Assembly: GCA_000953695.1 (NCBI GenBank)
Contig: LN554846.1
Coordinates: 2,356,001 to 2,420,000 of the forward strand
DNA length: 64,000 nucleotides
DNA from: Aliivibrio wodanis
GTDB taxonomy: Bacteria; Pseudomonadota; Gammaproteobacteria; Enterobacterales; Vibrionaceae
Reading direction: 5' to 3'
The notes beneath the pieces are model-generated. The model made no database searches, was not told the origin of the DNA, and saw nothing but the letters and a program-made list of their open reading frames with translations. The position numbers and the translations under genes are program-made. Shown piece after piece: positions 10,597 through 22,189 of this stretch. How positions within the stretch are numbered: the first letter of the stretch is position 1; each line of letters opens with the position of its first letter.

Positions 10597-11219
10597 TACT
10601 CTATTCCTAACACACGTTTTACGGGTTTAAAGCTACGACGGTGCTCTGAAATCACACCATGCTCTTCAATTGCAGCAAAATGTACCTTGGTTGGGTAACC
10701 TTTATGCTTAGCAAAGCCATATTGAGGAAATTCTTTGTCTAGAACTTCCATTTCTCTATCACGGGTAACTTTAGCAATAATGGATGCGGCACTGATCTCT
10801 TGCACTCGTAAATCACCTTTAACAACCGCTAAGCCAGCCATTGGTAAATCAGGGACTTTATTGCCATCAATTAAGACGAAATCTGGCGTAATATTCAATC
10901 CAGCAATGGCTCTTTGCATCGCAACCATAGTGGCTTGTAAAATATTAAGTTCATCAATTTCATGCGCTTCACAACGGCCTAGTGACCATGCTAATGCTTT
11001 TTCTTGGATTTCAGGAAACAGCAAATCACGTTTTTTATCTGTTAATTTTTTAGAATCCGTTAACCCTTCAATTGGGTTATTCGGATCTAAAATAACGGCA
11101 GCAGTTACAACAGCACCGACAAGTGGACCACGGCCTACTTCATCGACCCCTGCAAACAATTGATAACCTTCAGGGTATTCAAATGGTGGTAATTCTTTAG
11201 CATCTGTTTTTTTTGTCAT
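10596..11219 (-). CDS. rnhB: Ribonuclease HII
   Basis: RNase HII removes ribonucleotides misincorporated in DNA and cuts RNA/DNA hybrids. The active-site motif [11 protein letters not shown] (Asp26, Glu27) is followed by the other carboxylates in L-T-D-S-K-K-L and V-L-I-D-G. The Ser-rich [12 protein letters not shown] motif and the C-terminal H-R-R-S-F-x-P-V are present. Length is 207 residues (E. coli 198), the extra being a short acidic N-terminal extension. It lies between lpxB (4-bp gap) and dnaE (1-bp overlap), the conserved lpxB-rnhB-dnaE order. Confidence 0.97.
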   Translation of the reverse strand: MTKKTDAKELPPFEYPEGYQLFAGVDEVGRGPLVGAVVTAAVILDPNNPIEGLTDSKKLTDKKRDLLFPEIQEKALAWSLGRCEAHEIDELNILQATMVAMQRAIAGLNITPDFVLIDGNKVPDLPMAGLAVVKGDLRVQEISAASIIAKVTRDREMEVLDKEFPQYGFAKHKGYPTKVHFAAIEEHGVISEHRRSFKPVKRVLGIE

Positions 11220-11223
11220 GTGA

Positions 11224-12375
11224 TTATTCTGCTGTTTCTTTATTGATTAGACGTAATACGGCCTGAGCTGCTTGCTTATCCGCGTCTTTTTTAATCCACT
11301 GATGCATTTCAGTGAACTTCTCAATTAATTCATGGTTATCGCTACTTAATACTTTTTCCATTGCGGGATAAAGAAAATCTGGATGGCACTCTTCCTGAAT
11401 AAACTCTTGAACTAATTCTTTTCCTGCCAATACATTAGGCAAAGAAACGAACTCAGTAATAGATAGCTTTTGAGCAATCCAACCCGTTAGTTTGTTTACT
11501 TGATAACCAACAACCATTGGTCGTTTAATTAACATACATTCTAGAGCAACGGTGCCAGAAGCAAGTAACACGGCATCAGCCGCTGTCATTACATTACGAG
11601 CGGTATCTTGAATAATAGTAAATTCTAATTCTGGAGCAGTTTCTTTCCAGATTGCTTCAAATTGTTCACGGCGTTTTTCATTAACTGCAGCAACCACAAA
11701 ACCCATCTCTGGATGTTGTTTATGAATGCGCTGGCAGGTTTCAATGAAGGGTTTAGCGATTAATGCCACTTCACCACCACGACTGCCCGGTAAAACCGCT
11801 AACCATTGACGATCTTGCTCTAAACCTAACAACTCACGAGCCGTGACTTTATCACTCTGCATTGGAATAGCATCAGCCAATGTGTGACCAATGAATTCAC
11901 ACGCTACATTGTATTTATCATAAAATGCTTTTTCAAAAGGCAAAAACGCTAACACTAAATCAGTGGCAGCATCAATTTTAAAGATACGTTTTGGACGCCA
12001 AGCCCATACTGAAGGGCTCACATAATGAACCGTTTTAATGCCTTTTTCTTTTAATGTTTTTTCTAAGCGTAAGTTAAAATCTGGAGCATCAATACCAATA
12101 AAAACATCCGGTGGATTTTGCGTAAAGTAACGCACAAGTTCCGCTTTAACTTTTAATAAACGCGGCAAACGACCGACTACTTCAACCAACCCCATTACCG
12201 CCAGTTCTTCCATATCAAATAATGACTCACAACCTTGAGCTATCATTTTTGGTCCACCGATCCCAACAAACTCAGCATCAGGATATTGCGCTTTGACTGA
12301 CTTAATAAAGCCTTCACCTAACGTGTCACCTGATAGTTCGCCAGCTACAATGCCGATTCGTAATGGTTTGGTCAT
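11224..12375 (-). CDS. lpxB: Lipid-A-disaccharide synthase
   Basis: LpxB is a peripheral inner-membrane GT19 glycosyltransferase that joins UDP-2,3-diacylglucosamine and lipid X into the tetraacyl lipid A disaccharide. The N-terminal [12 protein letters not shown] motif (about residues 8-20), the G-I-D-A-P-D-F-N-L segment, [10 protein letters not shown] and the C-terminal A-S-G-T-V-A-L-E donor-binding motif are present. Length is 383 residues (E. coli 382). Unlike the tight lpxA-lpxB junction of E. coli, 74 bp with a terminator-like hairpin separate it from lpxA here. Confidence 0.97.
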   Translation of the reverse strand: MTKPLRIGIVAGELSGDTLGEGFIKSVKAQYPDAEFVGIGGPKMIAQGCESLFDMEELAVMGLVEVVGRLPRLLKVKAELVRYFTQNPPDVFIGIDAPDFNLRLEKTLKEKGIKTVHYVSPSVWAWRPKRIFKIDAATDLVLAFLPFEKAFYDKYNVACEFIGHTLADAIPMQSDKVTARELLGLEQDRQWLAVLPGSRGGEVALIAKPFIETCQRIHKQHPEMGFVVAAVNEKRREQFEAIWKETAPELEFTIIQDTARNVMTAADAVLLASGTVALECMLIKRPMVVGYQVNKLTGWIAQKLSITEFVSLPNVLAGKELVQEFIQEECHPDFLYPAMEKVLSSDNHELIEKFTEMHQWIKKDADKQAAQAVLRLINKETAE

Positions 12376-12384
12376 TTTTGCTCC

Positions 12385-12416
12385 AAAATAAAAAAGGCCT
12401 ACATCAAGAGGCCTTT
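12385..12416 (-). terminator. Terminator-like hairpin between lpxA and lpxB
   Basis: An 8-bp perfect stem (12393-12400 with 12409-12416, AAAGGCCT / AGGCCTTT) has an 8-nt loop, and a T-rich stretch follows on the minus strand, ending about 10 nt before the lpxB start. By shape it is an intrinsic terminator or attenuator inside the lpx operon. Confidence 0.65.
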
Positions 12417-12449
12417 ATAATATGCTTATATATTTTCTAAACGCCGTTA

Positions 12450-13238
12450 TTAACGAATAATACCGCGCGTTGATTTCTCAAACAAATCTAAGAAGCCTTG
12501 AAGCACTGGAAATGCTTCAATTTCTTTATTTATTTCCACTTTTGCTTCTTCAAGCGTATTACCATTTCGGTAAAGGGCTTTATAAGCGCGGCGAATAGCA
12601 TGAATTTCAGGTTTTTCAAAACCACGACGCTTTAGGCCTTCGATATTAATACCAAACGGCTTACAGTGGTTTCCTTGCGCCATCACAAAAGGAGGCACAT
12701 CTTGAACAACAACAGAAGCACCACCAATAAAGCTGTGAGCACCAACAGTACAGAACTGGTGAACAGGAGATAATGCAGAAACAATTGCATAATCTTCAAT
12801 TGTTACATGGCCAGCCAATGTCGCATTGTTACCCATAATGATGTTATCACCAACAATACAATCATGTGCAATATGAACATTTACACAAAGTAAGTTATCA
12901 CTGCCAACGGTTGTTACACCACGGTCTTGAATCGTACCACGGTGAATTTGAACACTTTCACGGATAACGTTACGATCGCCAATAACGACGGTCGTAGCTT
13001 CACCACTGTATTTTTTATCTTGGCTTTCTTCACCAAGAATAGCGAATGCAAAAATACGATTACCTTTGCCTATCGTCGTGTCACCTTTGATAACTACGTG
13101 CGACATCACTTCCGTATCTTCACCGATCGTCACATTACCTGAAATATAAGTAAACGGACCAACAGAAGCATTAGCTCCAATGGTTACATTTCCTTCAATC
13201 ACAGCTGATGGATGAATTTTAGCAGTTTCATGAATCAT
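12450..13238 (-). CDS. lpxA: UDP-N-acetylglucosamine O-acyltransferase
   Basis: LpxA transfers a 3-hydroxyacyl chain from ACP to UDP-GlcNAc, the first step of lipid A synthesis. It is 262 residues, exactly the E. coli length. A left-handed beta-helix of hexapeptide repeats (I-G-x-x-x-x types) runs from about residue 5 to 190, and the catalytic base His125 is in [10 protein letters not shown]-terminal helical domain follows ([12 protein letters not shown]). It is separated from fabZ by 2 bp, so the pair should be coupled. Confidence 0.97.
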   Translation of the reverse strand: MIHETAKIHPSAVIEGNVTIGANASVGPFTYISGNVTIGEDTEVMSHVVIKGDTTIGKGNRIFAFAILGEESQDKKYSGEATTVVIGDRNVIRESVQIHRGTIQDRGVTTVGSDNLLCVNVHIAHDCIVGDNIIMGNNATLAGHVTIEDYAIVSALSPVHQFCTVGAHSFIGGASVVVQDVPPFVMAQGNHCKPFGINIEGLKRRGFEKPEIHAIRRAYKALYRNGNTLEEAKVEINKEIEAFPVLQGFLDLFEKSTRGIIR

Positions 13239-13240
13239 AA

Positions 13241-13693
13241 TTAAAACTCTCGTCTAGCACACTTAAGTTCAGCAGAACACACTACTGCGCCATCAACTTT
13301 AGCTACACCATTAAATAGTGCAATGCCACGACGGTCTTTAATGAATTCAACTTCAATAATCAATTGGTCACCTGGAACTACTGGCTTACGGAATTTTGCT
13401 TTATCGATACTTGCAAAGTAATACAATTCATTCTCGGCAGGTGCACCAAATGATTTAAATGCTAGTAAACCAGTCGCTTGAGCCATCGCTTCAAGAATTA
13501 ACACACCAGGAAAAATCGGCATTTGAGGGAAATGACCTGTAAATTGAGGCTCATTAATTGACACGTTTTTAATTGCATGTAGGTATTGCTCTTCCTCGAA
13601 ATCGGTTACTCGATCAATCAATAAGAAAGGGTAACGGTGAGGCAATAACTCTTGGATTTCGGTAATGTTAAGTGTTTTATTTTCACGAGTCAA
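13241..13693 (-). CDS. fabZ: 3-hydroxyacyl-[acyl-carrier-protein] dehydratase
   Basis: FabZ dehydrates 3-hydroxyacyl-ACP in fatty acid elongation and competes with LpxA/LpxD for hydroxyacyl-ACP. The hot-dog fold motif [12 protein letters not shown] contains catalytic His54, with Glu68 in L-I-L-E-A-M. I place the start at the TTG at 13693, which has TAGGAA 7 nt upstream and gives 150 residues (E. coli 151). A longer frame beginning at another TTG (13714) would put that Shine-Dalgarno inside the coding region. Non-ATG initiation would keep expression modest. Confidence 0.95.
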   Translation of the reverse strand: MTRENKTLNITEIQELLPHRYPFLLIDRVTDFEEEQYLHAIKNVSINEPQFTGHFPQMPIFPGVLILEAMAQATGLLAFKSFGAPAENELYYFASIDKAKFRKPVVPGDQLIIEVEFIKDRRGIALFNGVAKVDGAVVCSAELKCARREF

Positions 13694-13767
13694 AATAGTA
13701 TTCCTATAAAACAATATCGTATCTGAACAACAGTGTAGCCCAAATAGAATAATAATAGATAGACAAA

Positions 13768-13786
13768 GGTCTGCAAAATGCAGACC
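13768..13786 (-). other. Short perfect hairpin between lpxD and fabZ
   Basis: GGTCTGCA pairs with TGCAGACC across a 3-nt loop. The tract after it on the minus strand is only TTTG, so termination would be weak. It may be an attenuator or an RNA-stability element in the 128-bp lpxD-fabZ spacer. Confidence 0.5.
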
Positions 13787-13821
13787 AATAATTATTAAGT
13801 TTGAATGTTGGTGAACGAGTC

Positions 13822-14841
13822 CTAATCTACGATTTTTCTTTCAATCGCTTTTAATCGCTTATCCATGTCATTGATTTTATAAAAGCGAGCGGTAGTTCTA
13901 CGCCACTCTTTATTAGTTTGTACTGGAACTCCTGATGAATATATGCCTTTCTCAGCGATACTTCTCATCACCATTCCCATTCCTGTAATGGTTACACCAT
14001 CAGTAATATTGATATGGCCATTAATTACTGCACCACCACCAACAATACAGTGTTTACCCATTTTGGTACTACCTGCGATAATTGTACCACCAGCTATCGC
14101 TGTACCAGATCCGATTTGTACGTTATGCGCAATTTGAATTTGATTATCAATAATTACATTACTTTCAATAATAGTATTATCAATGGCACCACGATCAATT
14201 GTCGTATTAGCACCTATCTCAACATTATCACCAATAATCACAGAGCCTAACTGAGGAATTTTAACCCAAGTACCACGATCATTTGCATAACCAAAACCAT
14301 CAGAACCAATAACTGTACCTGATTGAACTAAACACTCATTACCAATTTCAACTCGATGATAAACAGATACGTTAGCCCATAACTTGGTATTCTTACCAAT
14401 TTTAGCTTCTTGCCCGATAAAACAGCCAGCGCCAATAATCGCACCATCTGCGATAACGGCTTTTGATTCAATCACCGCATTGTGACCAATAGCAACACCT
14501 TCACCAATCACAGCATCGTCAGCAATGAATGCTGACGCGGCAATGTCTTTTGCTGGTGCAGGTGTTGTATCTAACGCTTGCGCTGCTAATGCGAAACCCA
14601 AATATGGGTCTTTCATTATCAATGCGTTTGATTGGCAAAATTCCACATCTGCTTCTTTAACTATCACAGCAGTGGCTTGGCAATCACCCATTTGCTTACG
14701 ATATTTAGCATCAGAAAGAAACGTAATGTCTCCTTCTCCTGCTTTACTCATCGAGGCGATAGAATGAACAACAACGTCACCATTTCCGTGGACTGTTGCA
14801 CCTAGTTTTTCTGCCAATTCAGCAAGCGTAATACGTGTCAT
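13822..14841 (-). CDS. lpxD: UDP-3-O-(3-hydroxyacyl)glucosamine N-acyltransferase
   Basis: LpxD adds the second hydroxyacyl chain, at N2, in lipid A synthesis (third step). The protein is 339 residues (E. coli 341). An N-terminal uridine-binding domain (residues 1-100) precedes a hexapeptide-repeat beta-helix (about 105-290). The catalytic His239 lies in [10 protein letters not shown], at the same number as in E. coli. The C-terminal helix ([11 protein letters not shown]) is the ACP-contact region in this family. It follows skp by 8 bp. Confidence 0.97.
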   Translation of the reverse strand: MTRITLAELAEKLGATVHGNGDVVVHSIASMSKAGEGDITFLSDAKYRKQMGDCQATAVIVKEADVEFCQSNALIMKDPYLGFALAAQALDTTPAPAKDIAASAFIADDAVIGEGVAIGHNAVIESKAVIADGAIIGAGCFIGQEAKIGKNTKLWANVSVYHRVEIGNECLVQSGTVIGSDGFGYANDRGTWVKIPQLGSVIIGDNVEIGANTTIDRGAIDNTIIESNVIIDNQIQIAHNVQIGSGTAIAGGTIIAGSTKMGKHCIVGGGAVINGHINITDGVTITGMGMVMRSIAEKGIYSSGVPVQTNKEWRRTTARFYKINDMDKRLKAIERKIVD

Positions 14842-14849
14842 GGTGAGCC

Positions 14850-15365
14850 TTATTTAATTGCTTTGATAACTTTTTCTGATAGGTTGTCTTCTGGTTTTGC
14901 CCAAAGCAGTGTCGCTGCATCAACAACCATATCGTAACCTTCTTTATTTGCTACTTTTTCAACAGTTTGCTGCACTTGCATAATCAATTTCTGACGTTCT
15001 TCACCTTGACGGCGGCGGTTATCTTCATCTAATGCTTGTGCTTTCAGCTTATAATCAGACTGAAGAGATGCGATTTCACGCTCAAGTTTTGTCTGACCAG
15101 AAGCACCTAAAAGCTCACCGTCACGTTTAATCGTTTCAACTTTGCCTTTAATTTTTGACTCTAAGCTGCGTAGCTCATCAATACGATCTTTAAATTCAGC
15201 ACGAAGCTTCTCTGAAATAGCTTCACGTTGCGGCATTTGCTGAACGATTTGAGCCATGTTTACATAACCAACCTTAGTTGCTGCTTCTGCTGCATTAGCA
15301 AAGAAAGAACCACTCAACAATACTGCGCCTAAAGCGGCTACTTTAACTAATTTTTTCAAAATCAT
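14850..15365 (-). CDS. skp: Periplasmic chaperone Skp/OmpH
   Basis: Skp is a trimeric jellyfish-shaped chaperone that holds unfolded outer-membrane proteins for delivery to the BAM complex. A signal peptide ([10 protein letters not shown], cleavage near N-A-A-E-A) is followed by [10 protein letters not shown] and a long charged coiled-coil region (about residues 50-125). Length is 171 residues (E. coli 161). The ATG at 15365 has AAGGA only 2 nt upstream; the TTG two codons later (15359) has better spacing (7 nt) and gives the usual M-K-K signal, so the true start may be that TTG. It lies between bamA and lpxD as in E. coli. Confidence 0.95.
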   Translation of the reverse strand: MILKKLVKVAALGAVLLSGSFFANAAEAATKVGYVNMAQIVQQMPQREAISEKLRAEFKDRIDELRSLESKIKGKVETIKRDGELLGASGQTKLEREIASLQSDYKLKAQALDEDNRRRQGEERQKLIMQVQQTVEKVANKEGYDMVVDAATLLWAKPEDNLSEKVIKAIK

Positions 15366-15439
15366 ATCCTTACTTAATTATTAGGGTATCAATATCAATA
15401 CAATTTACATTAACACTTTTCTATTAGAGCTATCAATGC

Positions 15440-17866
15440 TTAGAAAGTTCGCCCGATGGTGAAACTAAAGAATTCTTCATCATCACCTTCGTAAATTTTC
15501 ACAGGCTTCGCAATTGAGAATACTAGCGGCCCCATAGGAGACATCCATTGTAATGCTGCACCGTACGAAGAACGGAAGTTCGATGGATCAGAGTAATCAT
15601 AGTAATATTGCTTACCGTCCATATCCGATTTTGGCTCTTTATAAGCAAATTCGGTATCCCAGACACTCGCCATGTCAAAGAACACACTGGTTCGGATCTG
15701 GTTTTGAGCTTCTTCACCAGCAAATGGGGTTGGTACAATTAGCTCAATACTTGCTAGAGCTGTGGCGTTACCACCCACAGAGTCATCTGTTGCAGCATAA
15801 GAAGTATTATTACCTATACCGCCATTTGATCCTTGAGCATACACAGCTTTAGGGCCTGCAGAGTTAGAGCCAAAACCACGTAAGGTTGAGAAACCACCCG
15901 CATAAAAGTTTTCATAAAATGGGTATAGGTTATCATTGCCATCCGTTTGACCGTATCCATTACCATAGCCAGCTTTACCACGCATTAATAAAGCAAACTC
16001 ATGCTTTTTAGTTAATGGATAATATTGACGTACTTCATATTGTGCTTTAAAAAACTGTGAGTCAGAGTTTGGAGTGGTAATCTTATACGACGCTCGTTGG
16101 TAGTTACCCGCTGTTGGGAAATACCCTTTATTCAGGTTATTACGAGTCCATGAAAGAGTAAGATCAAAATCACTTACAATAAGAGTCCCTTTATCATCAT
16201 AAGCATCACCAACTGAATTCAAGTATTGCTCAATTTGAAGATAACCTTCTAAATTTGAAATTTTATTATGCGTATAACCAATACCAGCTTCAAAGAAATT
16301 AAGCTCATCAAATGGGAAACCCCAAGTTAAGTTTGCACCGTAACTTTGGTTGGTATAATCAACAATACCTGCATCAGACGCTTCAAATTCATTATAGAAA
16401 ATCTTACCACCTAAACTGACACCATCAAGGTTCCAGTAAGGGTCGCGATAATCTAAACTAATGTTCTTTTGGTAATCGTTCATCATTGCGTTGATACCTA
16501 CACGGTTACCTGAACCAATGAAGTTATCTTGCTGAAGACCAACCTGGAAGCTTATGCCTGATTCTGTACCATAGCCGACACCAAAGTTAACACTGCCTGA
16601 GTTGGCTTCTTTTACAGAATAAACCAAATCAACCTGATCATCAGTTCCTGGAACTCGAACGGTTTGTACATCTACTGTTTCAAAGAAACCCAAACGGTTT
16701 AGACGATTCTTACCCGTTTCAATAGATTTAGAGTTCAACCATGCACTTTCCATTTGACGCATTTCACGGCGCAATACTTCATCTTTAGTTGATGTATTAC
16801 CAACAAATTTAATATCACGCACGTACATACGGTTTCCCGCTTCAACGTTAATGACTAATGATACCGTTTGGTTTTCATCATCAAACTCTGGCATGGTACG
16901 CACTTGAGGGTATGCATAACCTGCCTCACCTAAAATACGTTTTACATTTTCTTCTAAACGAGTTACTGCGGAGCCGTTATATACATCGCCCTCTTCAAAA
17001 GTAACTTGTTTTTCAAACTCTTCTTTTTTGCCAATCAACTCACCTTGGAATTTAACACCATTTACCGTATAAGGATTACCCTCTTTTACAGTTAAGGCAA
17101 TGTAAACCCCTTTCTTATCTGGAGAGATAGATACTTGAGTTGAATCAACTTGAAATTTTAGGTAACCACGATCTAAATAATATGAACGTAGTGCTTCAAT
17201 ATCACCAGCTAATACTTGTTTCTGGTACTTTTCATCTGCTAAAAAGTTCCACCACGCTACATCTACATTTAAATTAAAGCGATCACGCAGCTGGTCATCA
17301 GTAAATACGTTATTACCAATAAAGTTAATTTGTTGAATTTTAGCTGAAACACCTTCAGTAAAGACAAACTTTAAATCCGCACGGTTACGAGGAAGTGGAG
17401 TAACAACGGCGTGTACAGTGGCGTTATATTTACCGACACTGTAATAGAAATCTTCCAGTCCTTTCTCAATATTACTTAATGTCGTTCTATCTAAAGCTTC
17501 ACCAATACGAATAGAAGAAGCTTCTAAATTTTGCTGCATCTGCTCTTCTTTAATGGCTTTGTTACCAGAAAAAGAGATATTTGCAATCGTTGGACGCTCC
17601 GTCACTCGAATAAGTAATGCATTACCATCACGAAAAACCTTTACGTCTTCAAAATTACCAGAAGCAAATAATGCTTGAATAACTTTCGAGACGTCTTGTT
17701 GGCTCATACTATCGCCAATTCGAATCGGTGTTTTTAATAACGCTGCACCTAAGGCAACACGCTGTAATCCTTCAAAGCGTATATCATCAATAACGAATGT
17801 TTCTGCGCTCTGTGCTGCTACGCTGCCAAAAAGCAGTGAAGCAATCAACAATTTTTTCATCGCCAT
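15440..17866 (-). CDS. bamA: Outer membrane protein assembly factor BamA
   Basis: BamA is the essential Omp85 protein that folds and inserts beta-barrel proteins into the outer membrane. The precursor is 808 residues (E. coli 810). A signal peptide ends near A-A-Q-S-A, and five POTRA domains follow (roughly residues 22-420, beginning [11 protein letters not shown]). The C-terminal barrel (about 420-808) has the conserved loop-6 motif L-R-G-F and ends in Phe (G-R-T-F), the usual barrel-assembly signal. Two start ATGs lie two codons apart (17866, 17860). Its partner BamE is encoded at 62989-63345. Confidence 0.98.
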   Translation of the reverse strand: MAMKKLLIASLLFGSVAAQSAETFVIDDIRFEGLQRVALGAALLKTPIRIGDSMSQQDVSKVIQALFASGNFEDVKVFRDGNALLIRVTERPTIANISFSGNKAIKEEQMQQNLEASSIRIGEALDRTTLSNIEKGLEDFYYSVGKYNATVHAVVTPLPRNRADLKFVFTEGVSAKIQQINFIGNNVFTDDQLRDRFNLNVDVAWWNFLADEKYQKQVLAGDIEALRSYYLDRGYLKFQVDSTQVSISPDKKGVYIALTVKEGNPYTVNGVKFQGELIGKKEEFEKQVTFEEGDVYNGSAVTRLEENVKRILGEAGYAYPQVRTMPEFDDENQTVSLVINVEAGNRMYVRDIKFVGNTSTKDEVLRREMRQMESAWLNSKSIETGKNRLNRLGFFETVDVQTVRVPGTDDQVDLVYSVKEANSGSVNFGVGYGTESGISFQVGLQQDNFIGSGNRVGINAMMNDYQKNISLDYRDPYWNLDGVSLGGKIFYNEFEASDAGIVDYTNQSYGANLTWGFPFDELNFFEAGIGYTHNKISNLEGYLQIEQYLNSVGDAYDDKGTLIVSDFDLTLSWTRNNLNKGYFPTAGNYQRASYKITTPNSDSQFFKAQYEVRQYYPLTKKHEFALLMRGKAGYGNGYGQTDGNDNLYPFYENFYAGGFSTLRGFGSNSAGPKAVYAQGSNGGIGNNTSYAATDDSVGGNATALASIELIVPTPFAGEEAQNQIRTSVFFDMASVWDTEFAYKEPKSDMDGKQYYYDYSDPSNFRSSYGAALQWMSPMGPLVFSIAKPVKIYEGDDEEFFSFTIGRTF

Positions 17867-17895
17867 AATATGTCTAATAATTCCCTTGCTACTAC

Positions 17896-19254
17896 TTAAA
17901 GGCGCATAAAGTCGTTAAATAAAGCGACAGCCATTAATGACATGATCATTGCTGTTCCTACTTTATAACCAATTTCTTGAATCTTTTCCGATACTGGCTT
18001 ACGCGTAATCCCTTCTATTGCAAAAAAGAGTAAATGCCCGCCGTCCAGAACCGGAAGAGGTAATAAGTTAATAATGCCTAAATTAACACTAATTAACGCT
18101 AAAAATCCTAAAAATGACACAAGGCCATATTCTGCTGTCGCCCCAGCTCCCTTCGCAATCGAAATGGGGCCACTTAAATTATTTAAAGCGACATCACCTG
18201 TGAACAATTTTTTTGTCATGGTAAGCGTTAAGTCAATAATATTGCCTGTTTTTTCGATTGCTTTGCCAAGTGCAACCACTGGTCCATATTGTTTTTCATA
18301 ACGATAGCCTTCTGGCCACGCTTCATAAATCGGTGACACACCAGCAAAACCAATAATTTTTCCATTAGCAATCTCTTTACTATCAGGAGTCAAGGATACG
18401 CTTACCTTCATTCCATCACGAAGTACAACTAACGCTACTGCCTGATTTGGATTTGCTTGAATAGCATCTACAACTTCTTGCCACTCTGTTAACACTTTAC
18501 CATTAATCGAATACAACCGATCATTAACCATAATACCTGCATTGTCGGCTGCACTGCTGGCACCAACATTCGCTACATCCAACGTAAGCGCAGGGCGATA
18601 AGGAACAAAGCCAAGTGATAACATTGGAGAATCTTTTTCAGGATCAAAGGCCCAATCTTTTAAATCAAGACGCTTTGTTACATCGACACCAATATTTTCG
18701 TTATCGCTATAAGTTACACTCATTGTTTCATCACCGATATGAGAAACAATCGCCATATTTACAGCTTCCCAATCGGAAGTTTTGATTCCAGAAATAAATT
18801 TTAGTTCCACTCCTGATTCAATTCCTGCTTGAGAAAAAATTGAATTACTTTCTACATGACCAACGACAGGCTTAAGAGCAGTGACACCAATCATGAATGC
18901 TAACCAACAAGCCACAACAGCAAATAGAAAATTAGCAATTGGACCAGCGGCAACAATGGCACTTCTCTGCCATAAAGGACGGTTATTGAATGCGTGCTTT
19001 TTTAACTCTTCAGGCACATCATCAACACGTTCATCCAGCATCTTCACATAACCGCCAAGAGGAATCATTGAAATACTGTATTCAGTGCCATCTTTGCCTG
19101 TTTTACTCCAAAGCGATTTACCGAAACCGATTGAAAACTTCTCAACAATTACACCACAACGGCGCGCAACCCAAAAGTGGCCGTATTCATGCACAGCAAC
19201 TAAAATGCCTAGTGCAATAATAAATGATGATAAATTCCATAGAAGTTCTGACAT
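17896..19254 (-). CDS. rseP: Sigma-E regulator intramembrane protease
   Basis: RseP is a site-2-type zinc metalloprotease in the inner membrane that cuts RseA after DegS, releasing sigma-E under envelope stress. The H-E-Y-G-H motif (zinc ligands His22 and His26, catalytic Glu23) is in the first membrane segment. Two PDZ domains occupy about residues 125-310, and the second metal-site motif L-P-V-L-D-G-G-H is near residue 400 in the membrane. Length is 452 residues (E. coli 450). It is 2 bp from dxr and about 30 bp from bamA, tying envelope stress control to outer-membrane biogenesis. Confidence 0.97.
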   Translation of the reverse strand: MSELLWNLSSFIIALGILVAVHEYGHFWVARRCGVIVEKFSIGFGKSLWSKTGKDGTEYSISMIPLGGYVKMLDERVDDVPEELKKHAFNNRPLWQRSAIVAAGPIANFLFAVVACWLAFMIGVTALKPVVGHVESNSIFSQAGIESGVELKFISGIKTSDWEAVNMAIVSHIGDETMSVTYSDNENIGVDVTKRLDLKDWAFDPEKDSPMLSLGFVPYRPALTLDVANVGASSAADNAGIMVNDRLYSINGKVLTEWQEVVDAIQANPNQAVALVVLRDGMKVSVSLTPDSKEIANGKIIGFAGVSPIYEAWPEGYRYEKQYGPVVALGKAIEKTGNIIDLTLTMTKKLFTGDVALNNLSGPISIAKGAGATAEYGLVSFLGFLALISVNLGIINLLPLPVLDGGHLLFFAIEGITRKPVSEKIQEIGYKVGTAMIMSLMAVALFNDFMRL

Positions 19255-19256
19255 AG

Positions 19257-20459
19257 TTAAACCTTTTTAATTGCCTCATCGGCATAATGACGCGCCATTC
19301 TATCTAGGTCAATCAGGCTTTCCAAGCTATCTAGCTCAAGGTTTTGGAAGTTTGCACATACTTTGTTCAAAACCAGCTCATTAATTCGAGCGATATCGGT
19401 AAATTTAATTTCACCGTTCAAAAAAGCAGCTACAGACTGTTCATTTGCTGCATTTAAACCTGTTGTTGCATGTTGGCCTAAATAACAAGCATCAATGGCC
19501 AATTTTAAACATGGGTAACGAGAAAAGTCAGGCGATATAAAGCTAAATTCACCTACTTTAGTAAAGTCTAAAGGTTCTACCCCTGCATTAATTCGCTGAG
19601 GATATGACATCGTGCAGGCGATTGGTGTTCTCATATCAGGCAGTCCCATCTGAGCGAGCACTGAACCATCTTTATATTGCACCATAGAATGAATGACAGA
19701 TTGCGGATGAATCACTACTTTTAATTGATCTTTGTTTGCATTAAACAACCAACGAGCTTCAATATATTCCAATCCTTTATTCATCATCGTCGCTGAATCA
19801 ACAGAAATTTTAGGACCCATTGACCAGTTGGGGTGTGCAATGGCCATTTCAGGTGTTACAGCATCAAGCTCTGACACATCGGTATAGCGAAAAGGACCAC
19901 CAGAACCAGTCAATAAAATAGCACTTATGCCATTTTTATCTAAATCACATCGGCCTAAATTCGTTTGAATATGCTCTGGAAGGCATTGAAAAATAGCATT
20001 ATGCTCGCTATCTACAGGAAGTAACTCTGCACCATACTTTTCGACGGCATCAATAAATAATTGACCAGACATTACTAGTGCTTCTTTATTGGCAAGTAAA
20101 ATACGTTTCCCTGCTTTTACAGCAGACATAGTTGGCAGTAGACCTGCTGCGCCAACAATAGCTGCCATGACGGTATCAACATTATCAAGCTGAGCTATAT
20201 GACACAATCCTTCTTCACCAGAAAAAACCTCGATATTAAGGCTATGCTCTTTTAATTTAATCACTAACGTATTTGCAGCGTCAGCACTTGCCATAGCAAC
20301 ATATTTAGGCTGCCATTCACAACAAAGCTCCAGCATCTTTTCAACGTTACTTCCTGCACCCAATGCAACAACATCAAATTTATCGGCGTTTTGTTTTGCG
20401 ACTGAAAGTGTACTACTACCAATAGAGCCAGTAGCACCTAAAATGGTTAACTTGCGCAT
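19257..20459 (-). CDS. dxr: 1-deoxy-D-xylulose 5-phosphate reductoisomerase
   Basis: Dxr (IspC) converts DXP to 2-C-methyl-D-erythritol 4-phosphate with NADPH, the first committed step of the MEP isoprenoid pathway, and is the fosmidomycin target. The NADPH fold opens with [11 protein letters not shown], and the metal/substrate region [13 protein letters not shown] and the S[16 protein letters not shown] motif are intact. Length is 400 residues (E. coli 398). It lies between cdsA and rseP, whereas E. coli has it between frr and uppS. UppS, which consumes the isoprenoid product, is two genes away. Confidence 0.97.
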   Translation of the reverse strand: MRKLTILGATGSIGSSTLSVAKQNADKFDVVALGAGSNVEKMLELCCEWQPKYVAMASADAANTLVIKLKEHSLNIEVFSGEEGLCHIAQLDNVDTVMAAIVGAAGLLPTMSAVKAGKRILLANKEALVMSGQLFIDAVEKYGAELLPVDSEHNAIFQCLPEHIQTNLGRCDLDKNGISAILLTGSGGPFRYTDVSELDAVTPEMAIAHPNWSMGPKISVDSATMMNKGLEYIEARWLFNANKDQLKVVIHPQSVIHSMVQYKDGSVLAQMGLPDMRTPIACTMSYPQRINAGVEPLDFTKVGEFSFISPDFSRYPCLKLAIDACYLGQHATTGLNAANEQSVAAFLNGEIKFTDIARINELVLNKVCANFQNLELDSLESLIDLDRMARHYADEAIKKV

Positions 20460-20487
20460 AATGAATGACCACAGTGAAAATTGAATA

Positions 20488-20516
20488 GAAAAACGGTAGA
20501 TTATAATATCTACCGT
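20488..20516 (-). terminator. Possible weak terminator between cdsA and dxr
   Basis: ACGGTAGAT pairs with ATCTACCGT (9 bp, 6-nt loop), and TTTTCTATT follows on the minus strand. The T-run is short, so partial termination or attenuation is the most that can be claimed. Confidence 0.45.
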
Positions 20517-20561
20517 ATAAATTTAATTTATTTAACCCTTAAAAATAGAAGAGAAAAATAA

Positions 20562-21401
20562 CTATAGAAAGTACAAGAAGGCAAATACTGGGAATGCGGC
20601 AGTTAAACTATCAATACGATCTAAGATACCACCATGACCAGGAATTATAGTTCCGCTATCTTTAATACCAGATGCTCGTTTAAACATACTTTCAACAAGA
20701 TCACCGAGTACTGAAATAATAATAGTTGCTATAAAAATACCGAGCATAGCTGCTGTACTTTCAAATCGAATATCAAAGGCATCAGCTGCTACCCATCCAA
20801 CAATAATCGCAGTAATTATCCCACCAATAAGTCCTTCAATGGTTTTATTTGGGCTCACTGCAGGTGACATTTTACGCTTACCAAAAGATTTACCCGCAAA
20901 ATAAGCGCCGCTGTCTGCTGCCCATACTAATAGACAAACCAATAACACTAACTTAGCGCCATAAAAACTGTCTAAGACGTAACTGTCAGCACGCAGTAAT
21001 AAAATACTCCATAAAAATGGGATCATGGTTAGCCAACCAAAAAGGTGTTTTAAAGGTAGGTTGTTTTGCCACAGGTGTTTACTGGTTGGAAAAGTCAGTA
21101 CTAAGCCTGATGCTATTAACCACCATATAGAGCCAACCAACAATATCATTTGATGACCGTCACTTGGGGTAGTCAACTCTAACGTAGCTGTTGGTAATAA
21201 AAATAGAGAAGCAGCAAGGGCCGCAACTGAAGGAATTAAAGCAATATATCGAGATTTTGACTCTGTAAATTGAGTCCATTCCCAAAAGCCGATAAGAGTA
21301 ATAGCAGCAATAGCAATTAAGAAACCTTGCATTGGTAACATGAAAATACCAGCAATAACTAGAGGTGCTAAAATAAGAGCGGTTATAATACGCTGTTTCA
21401 A
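20562..21401 (-). CDS. cdsA: Phosphatidate cytidylyltransferase
   Basis: CdsA makes CDP-diacylglycerol from phosphatidic acid and CTP, the precursor of all membrane phospholipids. It is a 279-residue multispanning inner-membrane protein (E. coli 285) with about eight hydrophobic helices. The family signature is near the C-terminus: K-R-A-S-G-I-K-D-S-G-T-I-I-P-G-H-G-G-I-L-D-R-I-D-S, with the metal-binding aspartates. The S-P-N-K-T-I-E-G motif precedes it. It starts 3 bp after the uppS stop, so the two are co-translated. Confidence 0.96.
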   Translation of the reverse strand: MKQRIITALILAPLVIAGIFMLPMQGFLIAIAAITLIGFWEWTQFTESKSRYIALIPSVAALAASLFLLPTATLELTTPSDGHQMILLVGSIWWLIASGLVLTFPTSKHLWQNNLPLKHLFGWLTMIPFLWSILLLRADSYVLDSFYGAKLVLLVCLLVWAADSGAYFAGKSFGKRKMSPAVSPNKTIEGLIGGIITAIIVGWVAADAFDIRFESTAAMLGIFIATIIISVLGDLVESMFKRASGIKDSGTIIPGHGGILDRIDSLTAAFPVFAFLYFL

Positions 21402-21404
21402 ACT

Positions 21405-22178
21405 TTATTGTTCCTTTTCGTTCATTAGAGCTTGGATTTGCTCACCTGTACAACCAAATCGTCTTTCTCGACTAACGAACCAAGCGATAGCATCAGCTAA
21501 GCTTTGTTCATTAAAGTCAGGCCAATATTGGTCAGTGAAATAGAACTCAGCATAGGCCATTTGCCATAGCATAAAATTGCTAATTCGGCACTCACCACTG
21601 GTTCGTATCATCAAATCCACATCAGGCAAATCTGACATTGTCAGCTTAGAAGCTATCATTGCTTCATCTATATTATTTGCCTGTAAATTACCTTGCTCTA
21701 CTTGATAGGCAAGACGTTGCACCGCTTGAGTAATATCCCACTTGCCGCCGTAATTGGCTGCAACATTTAACACAAGTCCTGAGTTTCCACAGGTTAATGC
21801 TTCTGCATCCATTATCTTCTTTTGAAGACGAGTACTAAATTGAGAAGTATCACCGACTACACGTAACTGAATATTATTTTTATGAAGACGTTTTACTTCA
21901 CGAGAAAGAACCGTAATAAACAGTTCCATAAGTACACTAACTTCTTCTTCAGGCCGACGCCAATTTTCACTGCTAAACGCAAAAAGAGTGATAGCATTGA
22001 TGCCCAATTTACTCGCTGCTGATATGGTTTTTCTCACCGCATCAACACCAGCTTTATGACCAAATACACGAGGCTTACCTTGAGCCTTAGCCCAACGTCC
22101 ATTACCATCCATAATTACCGCAATATGCTTGGGTAACACTTTAAGTGATAATAACTCGCTATTAGTTTGATTGGTCAT
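21405..22178 (-). CDS. uppS: Undecaprenyl diphosphate synthase
   Basis: UppS (IspU) is the cytosolic cis-prenyltransferase that extends farnesyl diphosphate with eight isoprene units to the C55 carrier for peptidoglycan, O-antigen and other envelope polymers. The catalytic motif I-M-D-G-N-G-R-W-A has Asp24, and [13 protein letters not shown]-x-R-P and the C-terminal R-T-S-G-E-x-R-I-S-N-F-x-L-W-Q are all present. Length is 257 residues (E. coli 253). A terminator-like hairpin sits between frr and this gene. Confidence 0.97.
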   Translation of the reverse strand: MTNQTNSELLSLKVLPKHIAVIMDGNGRWAKAQGKPRVFGHKAGVDAVRKTISAASKLGINAITLFAFSSENWRRPEEEVSVLMELFITVLSREVKRLHKNNIQLRVVGDTSQFSTRLQKKIMDAEALTCGNSGLVLNVAANYGGKWDITQAVQRLAYQVEQGNLQANNIDEAMIASKLTMSDLPDVDLMIRTSGECRISNFMLWQMAYAEFYFTDQYWPDFNEQSLADAIAWFVSRERRFGCTGEQIQALMNEKEQ

Positions 22179-22189
22179 ATAACTCCCTT

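Noticed and set aside
10735-11163. 142-codon open frame on the plus strand opposite rnhB
   Set aside because: It is antisense to a secure gene, has no ribosome site or family features, and its Ser/Thr-rich composition is what the reverse of rnhB gives.
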